Shown here: piece by piece, positions 16,730 to 25,590 of the stretch
Numbering within the stretch: the first letter of the stretch is position 1
Layout: each line of letters begins with the position of its first letter
Virus record (IMG/VR): IMGVR_UViG_3300020578_004316
Span: 1-52,932 of that record
DNA: 52,932 nucleotides
Origin: a virus
Strand: one strand, 5' to 3'
The notes under the pieces: model-generated
The model's input: the letters and a program-made list of their open reading frames with translations, nothing else
Databases searched by the model: none
What the model was told of the DNA's origin: nothing
Translations under genes and position numbers: made by a program

Positions 16730-17080
16730 ATGGCAAATTTAACTTTAAGACAAGTAAAAGGTTCTCCACTTACTATCGCTGAATTAGATGGTAACTTTGA
16801 ATACTTTACAGGTTCACATGCAATAACAGGTTCACTTATAGTAACCGGTGGAATTACAGGAAGTATTTCAGGAGATGTTACAGCATCTTATTTAAGTCCT
16901 TTACAACAAGATGTTCAACTTACTGGATCTTTAGTAGTTGATGAAGGATATATTGCTAATTTCCCAACAAATTCTATCTCCTTATTTATTCCTCCAGGAT
17001 ACAATGCATTATTAGTAGGACCTGTTTATAATTCAGGTTCAATTATTGTAAGCACTGGTTCTAGATTAGTAATACTATAA
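16730..17080 (+). CDS. Short fibre-like protein
   Basis: 116 residues. The N-terminus LTLRQVKGSPLTIAELDGNF is the phage fibre/appendage attachment motif (KGSPLTxxExDxNF). Repeats of the form TGSLIVTGGITGSISGDVTASYL then suggest a beta-helical shaft. It is short for a complete fibre, and may be an adaptor for the three longer fibre-like proteins downstream. The next gene follows after 9 bases. Confidence 0.72.
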   Translation: MANLTLRQVKGSPLTIAELDGNFEYFTGSHAITGSLIVTGGITGSISGDVTASYLSPLQQDVQLTGSLVVDEGYIANFPTNSISLFIPPGYNALLVGPVYNSGSIIVSTGSRLVIL

Positions 17081-17089
17081 TATAAAAAA

Positions 17090-18613
17090 ATGAGTACATT
17101 AAGTGTAAATAACCTCGAACCTACCTCAGGAACTACAGTCATTATCAATGCTGACACTAAAATCATATCTGCTACCGGAAAAGAAATAGATCTTGGGGGT
17201 GCTACTAATGATTTTAGTGGATCGTTAAATGTAACTGGATCAATTGCTAATAAAGATGGTGACTTAATTATTAATAATGGTAACTTAATCCTTAAATCAG
17301 GATCTTTTGAATGCACTGGGTCATTTACAAACTCAGGTTCTGTGGATTTTGAAGGACCTACAACAGTAACTGGATCATTTGAAGTATTAGGTGATACTGA
17401 TTTTACTGGTAATATAACTATTAGTGGGTGTTTAGATATTAATTGTTATAATGATGAAGATAATCCTATTTTTTGGGCCGTAGATGGTAGAACAACTCCT
17501 GCTCCAAACGGATTTGAATATGTTTCTATTAACTTTAATACATATGGAAATTTAACAGTAGGAATTGCTGCAGCAGCTGTTGCTTCAAACAACGTATGTT
17601 ATATTTACGATTCTGCTACTGGAATATATGCCCCCTATGGATATGCAGGAACCAATTTTGATGGTGTAGTTACATATATTTCAGCTTCTGGTCCAGATAT
17701 TGCTACAGGAACAATAGTTCAAATTGGTTTTCCGTTCCCTATTTCAGGAGCTATACCAATTTACCCAATTGGGACAGGATCTATAACCCCAGTTGCTTCT
17801 TTTTGCTGTGATGAAATTACATTATACAGTGATGTAACAATTTCCGGTGGATTAGATGTATATGGTCCTACAAATTTACATGATGGATTAATTGTAACAG
17901 GATGTATTGAAATGTATTGTCCTGGAGACGAAGCAACAGCATGGTATGGATATGAAGGATCAGTTAGATTTTCAAAATCTTCTGCTAGTGCATACCTTAA
18001 TTATGCTTGGTTAGATCCTTCTTATGGAGATGTTAGAACCCCTATTTCAGCATCTGCAGCTGCAAATGGAGGAACACTTCAATTATTTAATACAGCAACA
18101 GGAACTACTCAAACTGTAACTCATATAGGTTCAACTTGGACTCAAACTCTTACTATTATCGAGTATTCAACTTCAACACTTACAGCATTTAATCCAATGC
18201 CCGTAATTCATATTGGAAACCAAACTCCAAATCTACAATCATTTGGAGCTGATGTTTTAATGGGCTCAGGTTCATTAACTCCAACCCAAACCGCAACTTT
18301 TTGTTGTGATGGAAACGTATTATACGGAGATACAACATTTACTGGATCAGTTACAATTACAGGTTCAACTTCTACATCTGGTTCAGTTACAGTAACAGGA
18401 CCTACAGAAGTTACAGGTTCAGTAGACATTAAAGGAGATGGAAAAATTTCAGGATCTCTTGAAGTATCTGGAGGACTCGCTTTGCCTAGAGTATTAGATG
18501 GTCCCCCAGAATATACTGGTAAAAAAGGTGAAATAGTATTTGTAGTAAATTCCGACAACTATTTCTTTTATGTATACTTAAATAATGCCTGGAGATCAGG
18601 TTCTTTAGCATAA
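17090..18613 (+). CDS. Fibre-like protein A, with internal domain duplication
   Basis: 507 residues. The N-terminal segment MSTLSVNNLEPTSGTTVII is shared with the proteins at 18694 and 20426. Shaft-like GSxxVTG repeats alternate with two related modules (about 110-245 and 270-410). Each module starts near GC(L/I)(D/E) followed by a CxxxxE or CPGDE segment and ends in TPxxxFCCD (about 238 and 403). The last 40 residues (YTGKKGEIVF to LNNAWRSGSLA) match the end of the protein at 18694. No signal peptide. Probably a host-binding fibre or head decoration; the location next to head and neck genes is unusual for tail fibres. Confidence 0.75.
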   Translation: MSTLSVNNLEPTSGTTVIINADTKIISATGKEIDLGGATNDFSGSLNVTGSIANKDGDLIINNGNLILKSGSFECTGSFTNSGSVDFEGPTTVTGSFEVLGDTDFTGNITISGCLDINCYNDEDNPIFWAVDGRTTPAPNGFEYVSINFNTYGNLTVGIAAAAVASNNVCYIYDSATGIYAPYGYAGTNFDGVVTYISASGPDIATGTIVQIGFPFPISGAIPIYPIGTGSITPVASFCCDEITLYSDVTISGGLDVYGPTNLHDGLIVTGCIEMYCPGDEATAWYGYEGSVRFSKSSASAYLNYAWLDPSYGDVRTPISASAAANGGTLQLFNTATGTTQTVTHIGSTWTQTLTIIEYSTSTLTAFNPMPVIHIGNQTPNLQSFGADVLMGSGSLTPTQTATFCCDGNVLYGDTTFTGSVTITGSTSTSGSVTVTGPTEVTGSVDIKGDGKISGSLEVSGGLALPRVLDGPPEYTGKKGEIVFVVNSDNYFFYVYLNNAWRSGSLA

Positions 18614-18629
18614 AACATAATACAATTTA

Positions 18630-18670
18630 AAATTTAAGGCACCGTTTAAATGTTTTTTATTTTTTTTTTC
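18630..18670 (+). terminator. Weak AT-rich terminator candidate
   Basis: ATTTAA and TTAAAT can pair around a GC-containing loop (GGCACCGT), followed by a long T-rich run. The stem is weak, so efficiency is doubtful. Confidence 0.35.
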
Positions 18671-18687
18671 ATATTTATAAACAAAAT
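18671..18687 (+). promoter_or_regulatory. T4-late-like promoter box upstream of 18694
   Basis: ATATTTATAAACAAAAT, 20 bases before the ATG. Confidence 0.65.
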
Positions 18688-18693
18688 AAAAAA

Positions 18694-20400
18694 ATGAGTA
18701 CATTAAATGTAAACACAATATCCTCAACTACAGGAAATAACCTTGTTATATCTGGTAGTTTAACCGTAACAGGAAATATTAGTGGATCAATCACAAATGC
18801 TTTAACCGCTTCTTATGCTTTGAACGGTGGTGGAAGTGTTAACACTAGTTCTTTACTAGTTACAGCTTCATTTTCTGACCCTAATTTAACTTTTGAAAAG
18901 GGGGATGGAAGTACATTCAATGTTGATATTTCAACTTTAATACCTACAAACACTACATCTGCATCATACGTTGCTGGTGCAAATGTTGATGGGTATGTAA
19001 ACAATGCAACTGAAGCTGACTCAGTATATACTACTACCTCAGGGCTTCCACCTGGAAATTACCCAATTTTGCTTGGATGGCCAGGAGTATTTGATAATTT
19101 TTCAGGTGTTTATAGTAAAACTACTTTAACATTTAACCCATCAACAAATAACCTTACATTTTCAGGTTCACTTTTAATTAGTGGATCAATTATACCAGCT
19201 ACAAATGGTGCCTCTACTACTTCATCATTTAGTTTAGGTTCACCTACAAACGCATGGAAAGATATTTATGTATCAAATGGTACAATAAACTTTTTAGACG
19301 GAAGTGGAACTATTCAAGGAACTTTATCTTCAACTGCAAATGGTATTGCTACAGACGGAGATGCATATTTTAATTCAGTTAGAGTAGGACAAGGCCCTAA
19401 ATCAGGATCAAGTAATATAGTTGTAGGAGATTTATCTTTTTCAGCATCATCTAATGATGATAGATTGGGCAACACTGCTATAGGATCTAACACTTTAGTA
19501 TCTTATATTGGAGGTCCTTCAGGACTTAACAGTTACAATACTGCTCTAGGATCATATTCATTAGAAAATCTTACTTCAGGTGGACATAACACTGCAGTAG
19601 GACATTCTTCTTTAAAAAATGCATCTACAGGTATCCAAAACACAGCAGTAGGATATCATTCTTTAAGTTCTGTTACCTCAGGAACTAACAATATAGGGGT
19701 AGGAACAAATGCTATGAATGCTAATACTACAGGTTTTCAAAATGTAGCAATAGGTGATAATACTTTTGAACATTTAACTGCTGGGAATGATAACGTAGCT
19801 GTTGGATTTTTAGCTGGAAGAAATGCTTCTGCAAACTCTACTGGAAATGTTTATTTAGGAATTAAAGCAGGACCTTCTTCTCAAGTAAATCAAAGTAATA
19901 AACTTTACATTAATAATGATTATGGTGACCCATTAATTGGAGGTGATTTTTCCTCTAGAAAAGTTATTATATCTGGATCCTTTTCCTCAGGACAAGAAAA
20001 CAGTGTTTTAGGATCATATTCTCATGCAGAAGGTAGGATCACTCAAGCCGTAGGAGATTACTCTCATGCTGAAGGTTCAGGTACCCAAGCCGTAGGTGAT
20101 TATTCTCATGCAGAAGGATTAGGCACAATAGCCTCAGGCTCATACCAACATGTCCAAGGCCAATTTAATACCCAAGGAGATGATACTTCATTAATGATTG
20201 TTGGTAATGGTACAGGACAATTAGCTCGTTCAGATGCTTTCAAAGTTAGAATGTCCGGTTCAATTGTATTACCTACAACCCAATCAGCTGCTCCTTCTTG
20301 GACAGGAACTGATGGAGAAATTGTCCCTGCAACCGTAGGAGGCCAATATTTCCTTTATATGTGGATGAACGGAGCTTGGAGATCAGGTTCATTTGTATAA
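18694..20400 (+). CDS. Fibre-like protein B with YadA-head-like repeats
   Basis: 568 residues. It shares the MSTLxVNxI N-terminus and the WTGTDGEIV to NGAWRSGS C-terminus with fibre A. Residues about 258-382 are repeats of the form NTAxGxxSLxxxTxG, the left-handed parallel beta-roll pattern of trimeric autotransporter (YadA) heads. Residues about 437-490 carry three 14-residue YSHAEGxxTQAVGD repeats. Both patterns are known from adhesins and phage tailspikes, so trimeric receptor binding is likely. The repeats are similar at the DNA level and could vary by recombination. Confidence 0.8.
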   Translation: MSTLNVNTISSTTGNNLVISGSLTVTGNISGSITNALTASYALNGGGSVNTSSLLVTASFSDPNLTFEKGDGSTFNVDISTLIPTNTTSASYVAGANVDGYVNNATEADSVYTTTSGLPPGNYPILLGWPGVFDNFSGVYSKTTLTFNPSTNNLTFSGSLLISGSIIPATNGASTTSSFSLGSPTNAWKDIYVSNGTINFLDGSGTIQGTLSSTANGIATDGDAYFNSVRVGQGPKSGSSNIVVGDLSFSASSNDDRLGNTAIGSNTLVSYIGGPSGLNSYNTALGSYSLENLTSGGHNTAVGHSSLKNASTGIQNTAVGYHSLSSVTSGTNNIGVGTNAMNANTTGFQNVAIGDNTFEHLTAGNDNVAVGFLAGRNASANSTGNVYLGIKAGPSSQVNQSNKLYINNDYGDPLIGGDFSSRKVIISGSFSSGQENSVLGSYSHAEGRITQAVGDYSHAEGSGTQAVGDYSHAEGLGTIASGSYQHVQGQFNTQGDDTSLMIVGNGTGQLARSDAFKVRMSGSIVLPTTQSAAPSWTGTDGEIVPATVGGQYFLYMWMNGAWRSGSFV

Positions 20401-20425
20401 AATATAAAAAAACAAAAATAAAAAA

Positions 20426-22033
20426 ATGAGTACATTAAAGGTAAATAATATTGAACCTACTTCAGGCAATTCTGTAGTAGTAAATAGTGAATTATTAATT
20501 AAAGGACCTGGAGGTAATATTGTAGTAGGCGGAACTGGATCTTCTAACTTATCAGCATCATATGCTACTACAGCAGGATGTGCTAGTAACATTAATATTT
20601 CAACTATTGTTCCTGGAGACACTACAACCTCAGTTGTTTTAGTAAACGAACAAGCCGTAGGTTGCCAATCACCCTTTATTGATTCAGGTTTAACTTATAA
20701 TGCTGCTACAAATGTATTAAACACTACAGTAACAACAGCTCAAACTGCTTCATATGTTGCTGCTTCAAACGTTGTAGGAACAGTTGCAAATGCTACAAAT
20801 GCTGCAACTGCTTCATATGTTAATACATTAAATCAAAACGTAACAATAAACGGAAACGTAACAGCAAGTGGAGATATTAGACTTACTACCTCAGGAAGTG
20901 CTGTTGTTCGTCCTATAATTTCTTTAGTACCTACTGGAACTGCTTCATTTAATCCAAATTCAACAAATACTACTACATATTCAAATTACGGAATTAATGT
21001 AATTTCCACAGCATCCTCTCAATCATATTGTTTAAGATTACCTCAAACACCTACTCAAGGTAAAACAGTTACACTTGTTAACAAAAGTGGTATAAATGTT
21101 CTTGTTTTCCCAAGCGTAATAGGTGGAGACATTAATGGAGTAATTGATGGATACTTAGTTATTCCATCTGATGGAAAATCATATTCATTTGATTGCTACG
21201 AAAACCCACTCCCAGGTGGATGGTCTGTAACAAATGTTAACGCATCATCAACAACAATTACTTCTGGAGTTGTTAACTTTAATCATAGTACATCTTCTTA
21301 TCATATTGCCTTTGTAAATAATTCAATTAAAGTAAGTGGAAGTAATTTGAGTAGTGCCAATGCATACAATGGATTAAACACAACTCAATATGCTGTAGGT
21401 AATTTTACAAATGCTTTTGGAACTTATATTTTTGGACGTACTTATCCTGATACCATTATTGGACAAAACGTATGGAAATCTATTAATAGTATTCAAGTTT
21501 TAACAAATATTACTGCTAGTAATTCTACAGCATATTTAAGACTTTCATTAGGAACTACTATTGAATACTATGAAAATTCAAACCCAATAGGACCAGTTAC
21601 TCCATTTAATCCTATTTTAACATATAATAATTTTAATACAAATGTAGTAACTCCATGGATTAATAACCATCCTGGAACAACAAATTCATGGATGTACTCT
21701 ACAATTCAATTCCCACCTCAAACAACCTCTGTTGTTCCTGGAACATTTGTTTCTTCTTCTCAAAACCCATACACTTCAGATAATATTGGAGACCCAGGAA
21801 CCTTAATAATTAACATCCCATCTTTACCAACATATACTGCTGCTGGAGGTGGATTTAAAATGCTAGGAAGAAATTACATAGGATCATTTGTTCATCCTGT
21901 TCAAGGATTACTTGATGCATATTACAATGCTGAATTTTGTCCTATTTTTGAACTGAGCGTTTATGATAATCTATTCAACCCAGTTAACGTTCCTAATGCT
22001 AAACTTCAAGTATCTTACAACGTATCACTTTAA
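20426..22033 (+). CDS. Fibre-like protein C
   Basis: 535 residues. The N-terminus MSTLKVNNIEPTSGNSVVV is shared with fibres A and B. A Thr/Ser/Asn-rich shaft (TASYVAASNVVGTVANATNA and similar) follows. The C-terminal 280 residues are a different domain rich in Asn, Tyr and Pro, and the common WRSGS ending is absent. This one therefore keeps the anchor but carries a different tip. No late box is evident in the 25-base gap, so it is probably cotranscribed with fibre B. Confidence 0.72.
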   Translation: MSTLKVNNIEPTSGNSVVVNSELLIKGPGGNIVVGGTGSSNLSASYATTAGCASNINISTIVPGDTTTSVVLVNEQAVGCQSPFIDSGLTYNAATNVLNTTVTTAQTASYVAASNVVGTVANATNAATASYVNTLNQNVTINGNVTASGDIRLTTSGSAVVRPIISLVPTGTASFNPNSTNTTTYSNYGINVISTASSQSYCLRLPQTPTQGKTVTLVNKSGINVLVFPSVIGGDINGVIDGYLVIPSDGKSYSFDCYENPLPGGWSVTNVNASSTTITSGVVNFNHSTSSYHIAFVNNSIKVSGSNLSSANAYNGLNTTQYAVGNFTNAFGTYIFGRTYPDTIIGQNVWKSINSIQVLTNITASNSTAYLRLSLGTTIEYYENSNPIGPVTPFNPILTYNNFNTNVVTPWINNHPGTTNSWMYSTIQFPPQTTSVVPGTFVSSSQNPYTSDNIGDPGTLIINIPSLPTYTAAGGGFKMLGRNYIGSFVHPVQGLLDAYYNAEFCPIFELSVYDNLFNPVNVPNAKLQVSYNVSL

Positions 22034-22049
22034 TTAAAAATAAAACATC

Positions 22050-22412
22050 ATGCCATTTATATCTTTATACAGTGCAATTTTAGAACAAGTTCCAACTGCT
22101 ATTATCCCTAATATTGGATCTGATTCTACTAATACTATAGACGGAACATGGGAAAAAGTAGATACTGGATCCTTTTATTTTTTATCATCTGGCTCATTTA
22201 CAGGACTTTCTGGAAGTTATACAGGAAGTATAGGAGCTTATTTAACGTATACTCCTTCTTCTTCAAATGATACAGGAAGTATAATATTCTCTATAGCTAA
22301 TGATAGTACAGCAAGTTTAAAAACTACATTTGATCCATCAACATTTACCCTATCAGATTTAGTTATACAAGGAACATGTTCTCTTAGTATAGGAATCAAT
22401 TATATAGACTAA
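22050..22412 (+). CDS. Hypothetical small virion protein
   Basis: 120 residues, not recognised. Rich in Ser, Thr, Gly and Ile with repeated TGS motifs (GSFTGLSGSYTGSIG), like the fibre shafts next to it. It lies 16 bases behind fibre C and before a terminator, so it is the last gene of the fibre unit. It may be a fibre tip or chaperone; there is no direct evidence for either. Confidence 0.6.
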   Translation: MPFISLYSAILEQVPTAIIPNIGSDSTNTIDGTWEKVDTGSFYFLSSGSFTGLSGSYTGSIGAYLTYTPSSSNDTGSIIFSIANDSTASLKTTFDPSTFTLSDLVIQGTCSLSIGINYID

Positions 22413-22433
22413 TTAAAAACATACTTTTAAAAT

Positions 22434-22460
22434 GGGCCTCTAAATGAGGCCCTTTTTTTT
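22434..22460 (+). terminator. Rho-independent terminator after the fibre unit
   Basis: A perfect 7-bp stem GGGCCTC (22434-22440) with GAGGCCC (22446-22452), a TAAAT loop and eight T residues. Confidence 0.93.
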
Positions 22461-22461
22461 C

Positions 22462-22477
22462 ATATTTATAACAAAAT
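22462..22477 (+). promoter_or_regulatory. T4-late-like promoter box upstream of the neck genes
   Basis: ATATTTATAACAAAAT directly follows the terminator T-run, 19 bases before the ATG at 22484. Confidence 0.65.
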
Positions 22478-22483
22478 ATCAAC

Positions 22484-23629
22484 ATGAACATCCCTATTTG
22501 GCCCGGCTCAAGTTCATTCCAACCAGGAGACACACCGTTTGGATTTTATGATAATGATCCTCAATTTCAAATTGATGCAGATAAATTTGCAAAATTTGCT
22601 GCTCAACGTTTAGGATATCCTTTAGTAGAAGTTGAATTACAAGATATTAATTTTTATACTACACTTGAAGATGCAGTAACAACTTATGGAAATGAATTAT
22701 ATGCTTATCAAGTAGCAGAAAATTTATTAACTTTTCAAGGAAACCCTCAAGTAATAGGCTCAGCAAATAATAGAGTTATTCAAGATAATATGGCATCTGT
22801 TATTCGTTTATCTCAACAATATGGAGAAGAAGCAGGTGTTGGAGGAACAATAAGTTATAAAACAGGTTCTCTTGATTTAGTAGCAGGACAACAAGATTAT
22901 GATATGAATCAATGGGCTATTGATAATGGGATTCAAGGTCGTATTGAAATAAAACGTATATTTTATGAAGCACCACCTGCAATTACTCGTTACTTTGATC
23001 CATATGCTGGAACCGGTACTGGCATGATGCAAATGCTTGATAGCTTTGGGTGGGGATCATATTCTCCAGCTATTAACTTTATGTTAATGCCTATTAACTA
23101 TGACTTACAAAAAATTCAAGCTATAGAACTTAACGACCAAATTAGAAAATCTCAATTTACATTTGAACTTGTAAATAATAATTTACGTATTTTTCCTATT
23201 CCAAGAGGTAAACAAAAATTGTGTTTTAAATATATTTTAGAATCTGATAGAAACATGCCATATGTTCCTAGTACAGGGCAAGATATGATCACTAACGCTT
23301 CAAATGTACCGTATGAAAACCCAATTTATCGACAAATAAATTCAATTGGTCGTTCTTGGATATTTGAGTATGCTTTAGCTTTATCAAAAGAAATATTAGG
23401 ATATGTTAGAGGGAAATATTCTACAGTCCCTATCCCAGGAGCTGAGGTAACATTAAACCAAGGAGATTTAATTTCAGCTGCAACTAGTGAAAAAACAGCA
23501 TTAATAGAACGTTTAAGAGCATATTTTGATACTACTTCACGTAAAACTTTATTAGAAAATAAAGCATTAGAAACAGTTAGTCAAAAAAATATATTAGCAG
23601 AGGTTCCAATGACAATTTTTATAGGATAA
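22484..23629 (+). CDS. Neck / head-completion protein (T4 gp13-like candidate)
   Basis: 381 residues beginning MNIPIWPGSSSFQPGDTPFG, followed by RLGYPLVEVELQDINFYTTL. The sequence resembles neck proteins I recall from marine T4-type phages, and the order (this gene, then gp14-like, then gp15-like) matches T4 genes 13, 14 and 15. These proteins close the portal after packaging and form the head-tail joint. The gp13 assignment rests mainly on order. Confidence 0.7.
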   Translation: MNIPIWPGSSSFQPGDTPFGFYDNDPQFQIDADKFAKFAAQRLGYPLVEVELQDINFYTTLEDAVTTYGNELYAYQVAENLLTFQGNPQVIGSANNRVIQDNMASVIRLSQQYGEEAGVGGTISYKTGSLDLVAGQQDYDMNQWAIDNGIQGRIEIKRIFYEAPPAITRYFDPYAGTGTGMMQMLDSFGWGSYSPAINFMLMPINYDLQKIQAIELNDQIRKSQFTFELVNNNLRIFPIPRGKQKLCFKYILESDRNMPYVPSTGQDMITNASNVPYENPIYRQINSIGRSWIFEYALALSKEILGYVRGKYSTVPIPGAEVTLNQGDLISAATSEKTALIERLRAYFDTTSRKTLLENKALETVSQKNILAEVPMTIFIG

Positions 23630-23630
23630 T

Positions 23631-24203
23631 ATGGCATTATTTGGCACACAACGTGATGTTTCTTTACTTAGGCATCTTAATCGTGAGTTGTTATGGGATA
23701 TTATTACCCAACAATGTGTATTTTACCAATTAAAAACTGCTGAAACTAAAGTAAACATATATGGTGAAGCAGCAGGTGCTAGGTACTATGAAGAACCTGT
23801 GCTTTTAAACGTGTTAATTGATAGAGGTGACTTCTCTAACCCGGTTGATGACTTTGGTGTAACTACTGATAGACCAATGACATTTAAATTTTTACGTGAC
23901 GATTTACGTGGCAAAAATCCTGTTAATTCTGGTGGAGGCCCTGATATAGGTAATTACCCTGGAACATCTTATGGAGCTGATGTACTCCCTAAAGTAGGAG
24001 ATATTATAATGTGGGATAATTCATATTGGGAAATTGATAATGTAAATACTAATCAACTATTTGTTGGAAAAGATCCAGCATACCCATATAACCAAAACCC
24101 ATTGAACCCAGGATTAGAAAATTTTGGATCAAATTTATCCATTATTTGTACTGCACACTATGCACCTGCGGATAGAGTACAAATAACTAGAGAAAGAATA
24201 TAA
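23631..24203 (+). CDS. 14: Neck protein (T4 gp14-like)
   Basis: 190 residues. The opening MALFGTQRDVSLLRHLNREL, then NIYGEAAGARYYEEPVLLN and RGD-containing LIDRGDFSNPVDDFGV, correspond to the gp14 family of T4-type phages. With gp13 it forms the neck where the tail docks. It is separated by only 1 base from each neighbour. Confidence 0.85.
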   Translation: MALFGTQRDVSLLRHLNRELLWDIITQQCVFYQLKTAETKVNIYGEAAGARYYEEPVLLNVLIDRGDFSNPVDDFGVTTDRPMTFKFLRDDLRGKNPVNSGGGPDIGNYPGTSYGADVLPKVGDIIMWDNSYWEIDNVNTNQLFVGKDPAYPYNQNPLNPGLENFGSNLSIICTAHYAPADRVQITRERI

Positions 24204-24204
24204 C

Positions 24205-25110
24205 ATGCCCTCAATTAAAAAACCTAATCCAAAATCTCAATTAGAGATACAAAATAGCCAGATAGAACCATATGTGTTTCCTGAAACGAGTGAGTCTTAT
24301 GGTAACCCTAACATTCCTTCTAATTTTAACCAATTTACAGATAAAAAACAAAGCGGAATAGATTTTAATCGTTCTGAACAAATGTCATTTAAAGATGATA
24401 CTACTAAACCATTTACTGTAGGTTTACAAGATATAGATGAATCTATAATGTATTATTTTCAAAATGTTATTCGCCCAACAGTAATACAAAACGGAAATAG
24501 ATTAGCAGTACCTGTAATATATGGTTCACCTGAAAAGTGGAAATCAGTACAAAAAGATGGATATTACAAAGATAAAAATGGAGCTATTATGGCCCCGTTA
24601 ATTATGTTTAAAAGAGATACAATTGATAAAAACCGTTCTTTAACAAATAAATTAGACGCTAATACACCTCATTTGTATGCATCTTGTATGAAAACATATA
24701 ATTCAAAAAATGCATATTCAAATTTTAGCATATTAACAAATAGAATTCCTGTAAAACAGTATGTAGTTAATGTAGTACCTGATTATGTTACATTAACATA
24801 TTCATGTGCTATTCAAACATATTATGTTGAACAAATGAATAAAATTATTGAAGCAATCAACTACGCTTCAGACTCATATTGGGGAGACCCAGAACGCTTT
24901 AAATTTAAAGCATCTATTGATTCATATACTACAGCAATAGAAGTATCGGATTCAACAAACCGTATTATTAAAGGAACATTTTCAATTAAATTATTTGGAT
25001 ATATTATTCCGGATACTATTCAAAAAGAGATTACAGCTATTAAAAAATATAATAGCAAAGCTCAGGTTATCATTACAGCAGAAGTAGTTAATAATTTAAA
25101 TAGTAAATAA
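24205..25110 (+). CDS. 15: Tail terminator / proximal sheath stabiliser (T4 gp15-like)
   Basis: 301 residues. The core VPVIYGSPEKWKSVQKDGY, then DKNGAIMAPLIMFKRDT, is the gp15 signature. The protein caps the tail tube and sheath and connects the tail to the neck. The first 60 residues are a Pro/Asn/Ser-rich extension. Confidence 0.87.
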   Translation: MPSIKKPNPKSQLEIQNSQIEPYVFPETSESYGNPNIPSNFNQFTDKKQSGIDFNRSEQMSFKDDTTKPFTVGLQDIDESIMYYFQNVIRPTVIQNGNRLAVPVIYGSPEKWKSVQKDGYYKDKNGAIMAPLIMFKRDTIDKNRSLTNKLDANTPHLYASCMKTYNSKNAYSNFSILTNRIPVKQYVVNVVPDYVTLTYSCAIQTYYVEQMNKIIEAINYASDSYWGDPERFKFKASIDSYTTAIEVSDSTNRIIKGTFSIKLFGYIIPDTIQKEITAIKKYNSKAQVIITAEVVNNLNSK

Positions 25111-25111
25111 A

Positions 25112-25258
25112 ATGGCAGCAAAAGCAAAATCTCAATCAGTAATTTCGTTTGTCCGTAAACCTAAAAAAAGAAGACCAGGAGTTCATGCAAAATCAAAAAC
25201 TAGTAAAAACAAAAACAGCAAAAACTATGTAAAAATGTATGTTTCTCAAGGGAAATAA
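25112..25258 (+). CDS. Small basic protein (48 residues)
   Basis: A short gene reading MAAKAKSQSVISFVRKPKKR, then RPGVHAKSKTSKNKNSKNY and ending VSQGK. It is strongly basic. I recall RPGVHAKxKTSKxKxSKNY as a conserved small protein in other aquatic T4-type phages, without known function; nucleic acid or capsid binding is possible from charge alone. The start lies 1 base after the gp15 stop, which supports it as a real translated gene. Confidence 0.75.
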   Translation: MAAKAKSQSVISFVRKPKKRRPGVHAKSKTSKNKNSKNYVKMYVSQGK

Positions 25259-25259
25259 T

Positions 25260-25275
25260 ATATTTATAATAAAAT
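25260..25275 (+). promoter_or_regulatory. T4-late-like promoter box upstream of 25282
   Basis: ATATTTATAATAAAAT, starting 2 bases after the preceding stop, 19 bases before the ATG. Confidence 0.68.
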
Positions 25276-25281
25276 AAATTT

Positions 25282-25545
25282 ATGGGAATAGTTTCGGATA
25301 AAAAGTTTTTAACAGACGAAGAAAAAAATACATTAAAAGAAATTCAACAAAAAACTCAAGTTTTAATACTAGAACTAGGTGAAATTGAAATGATTAAAAT
25401 TCAAATTGATAACAGACATCAAGCTGCTAAAGCATTTTTAGATGAATTATCACTCAAAGAAGAAAATTTTAATCAATTAATTGTTGAAAAATATGGTAAA
25501 TCTAGTATCAACCCAGAAACTGGTGAAATTACTGTATTAGGATAA
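25282..25545 (+). CDS. Small helical protein upstream of the sheath genes
   Basis: 87 residues, almost wholly helical and charged, probably a coiled coil (LTDEEKNTLKEIQQKTQVLI), ending INPETGEITVLG. I recall similar short proteins near tail genes of marine phages; function unknown. It has its own late box and is followed by another. Confidence 0.7.
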   Translation: MGIVSDKKFLTDEEKNTLKEIQQKTQVLILELGEIEMIKIQIDNRHQAAKAFLDELSLKEENFNQLIVEKYGKSSINPETGEITVLG

Positions 25546-25563
25546 TTTAATCTGAAATACACC

Positions 25564-25579
25564 ATATTTATAATAAAAT
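25564..25579 (+). promoter_or_regulatory. T4-late-like promoter box upstream of the first sheath gene
   Basis: ATATTTATAATAAAAT, 24 bases before the ATG at 25591. Confidence 0.7.
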
Positions 25580-25590
25580 AATATATTACA

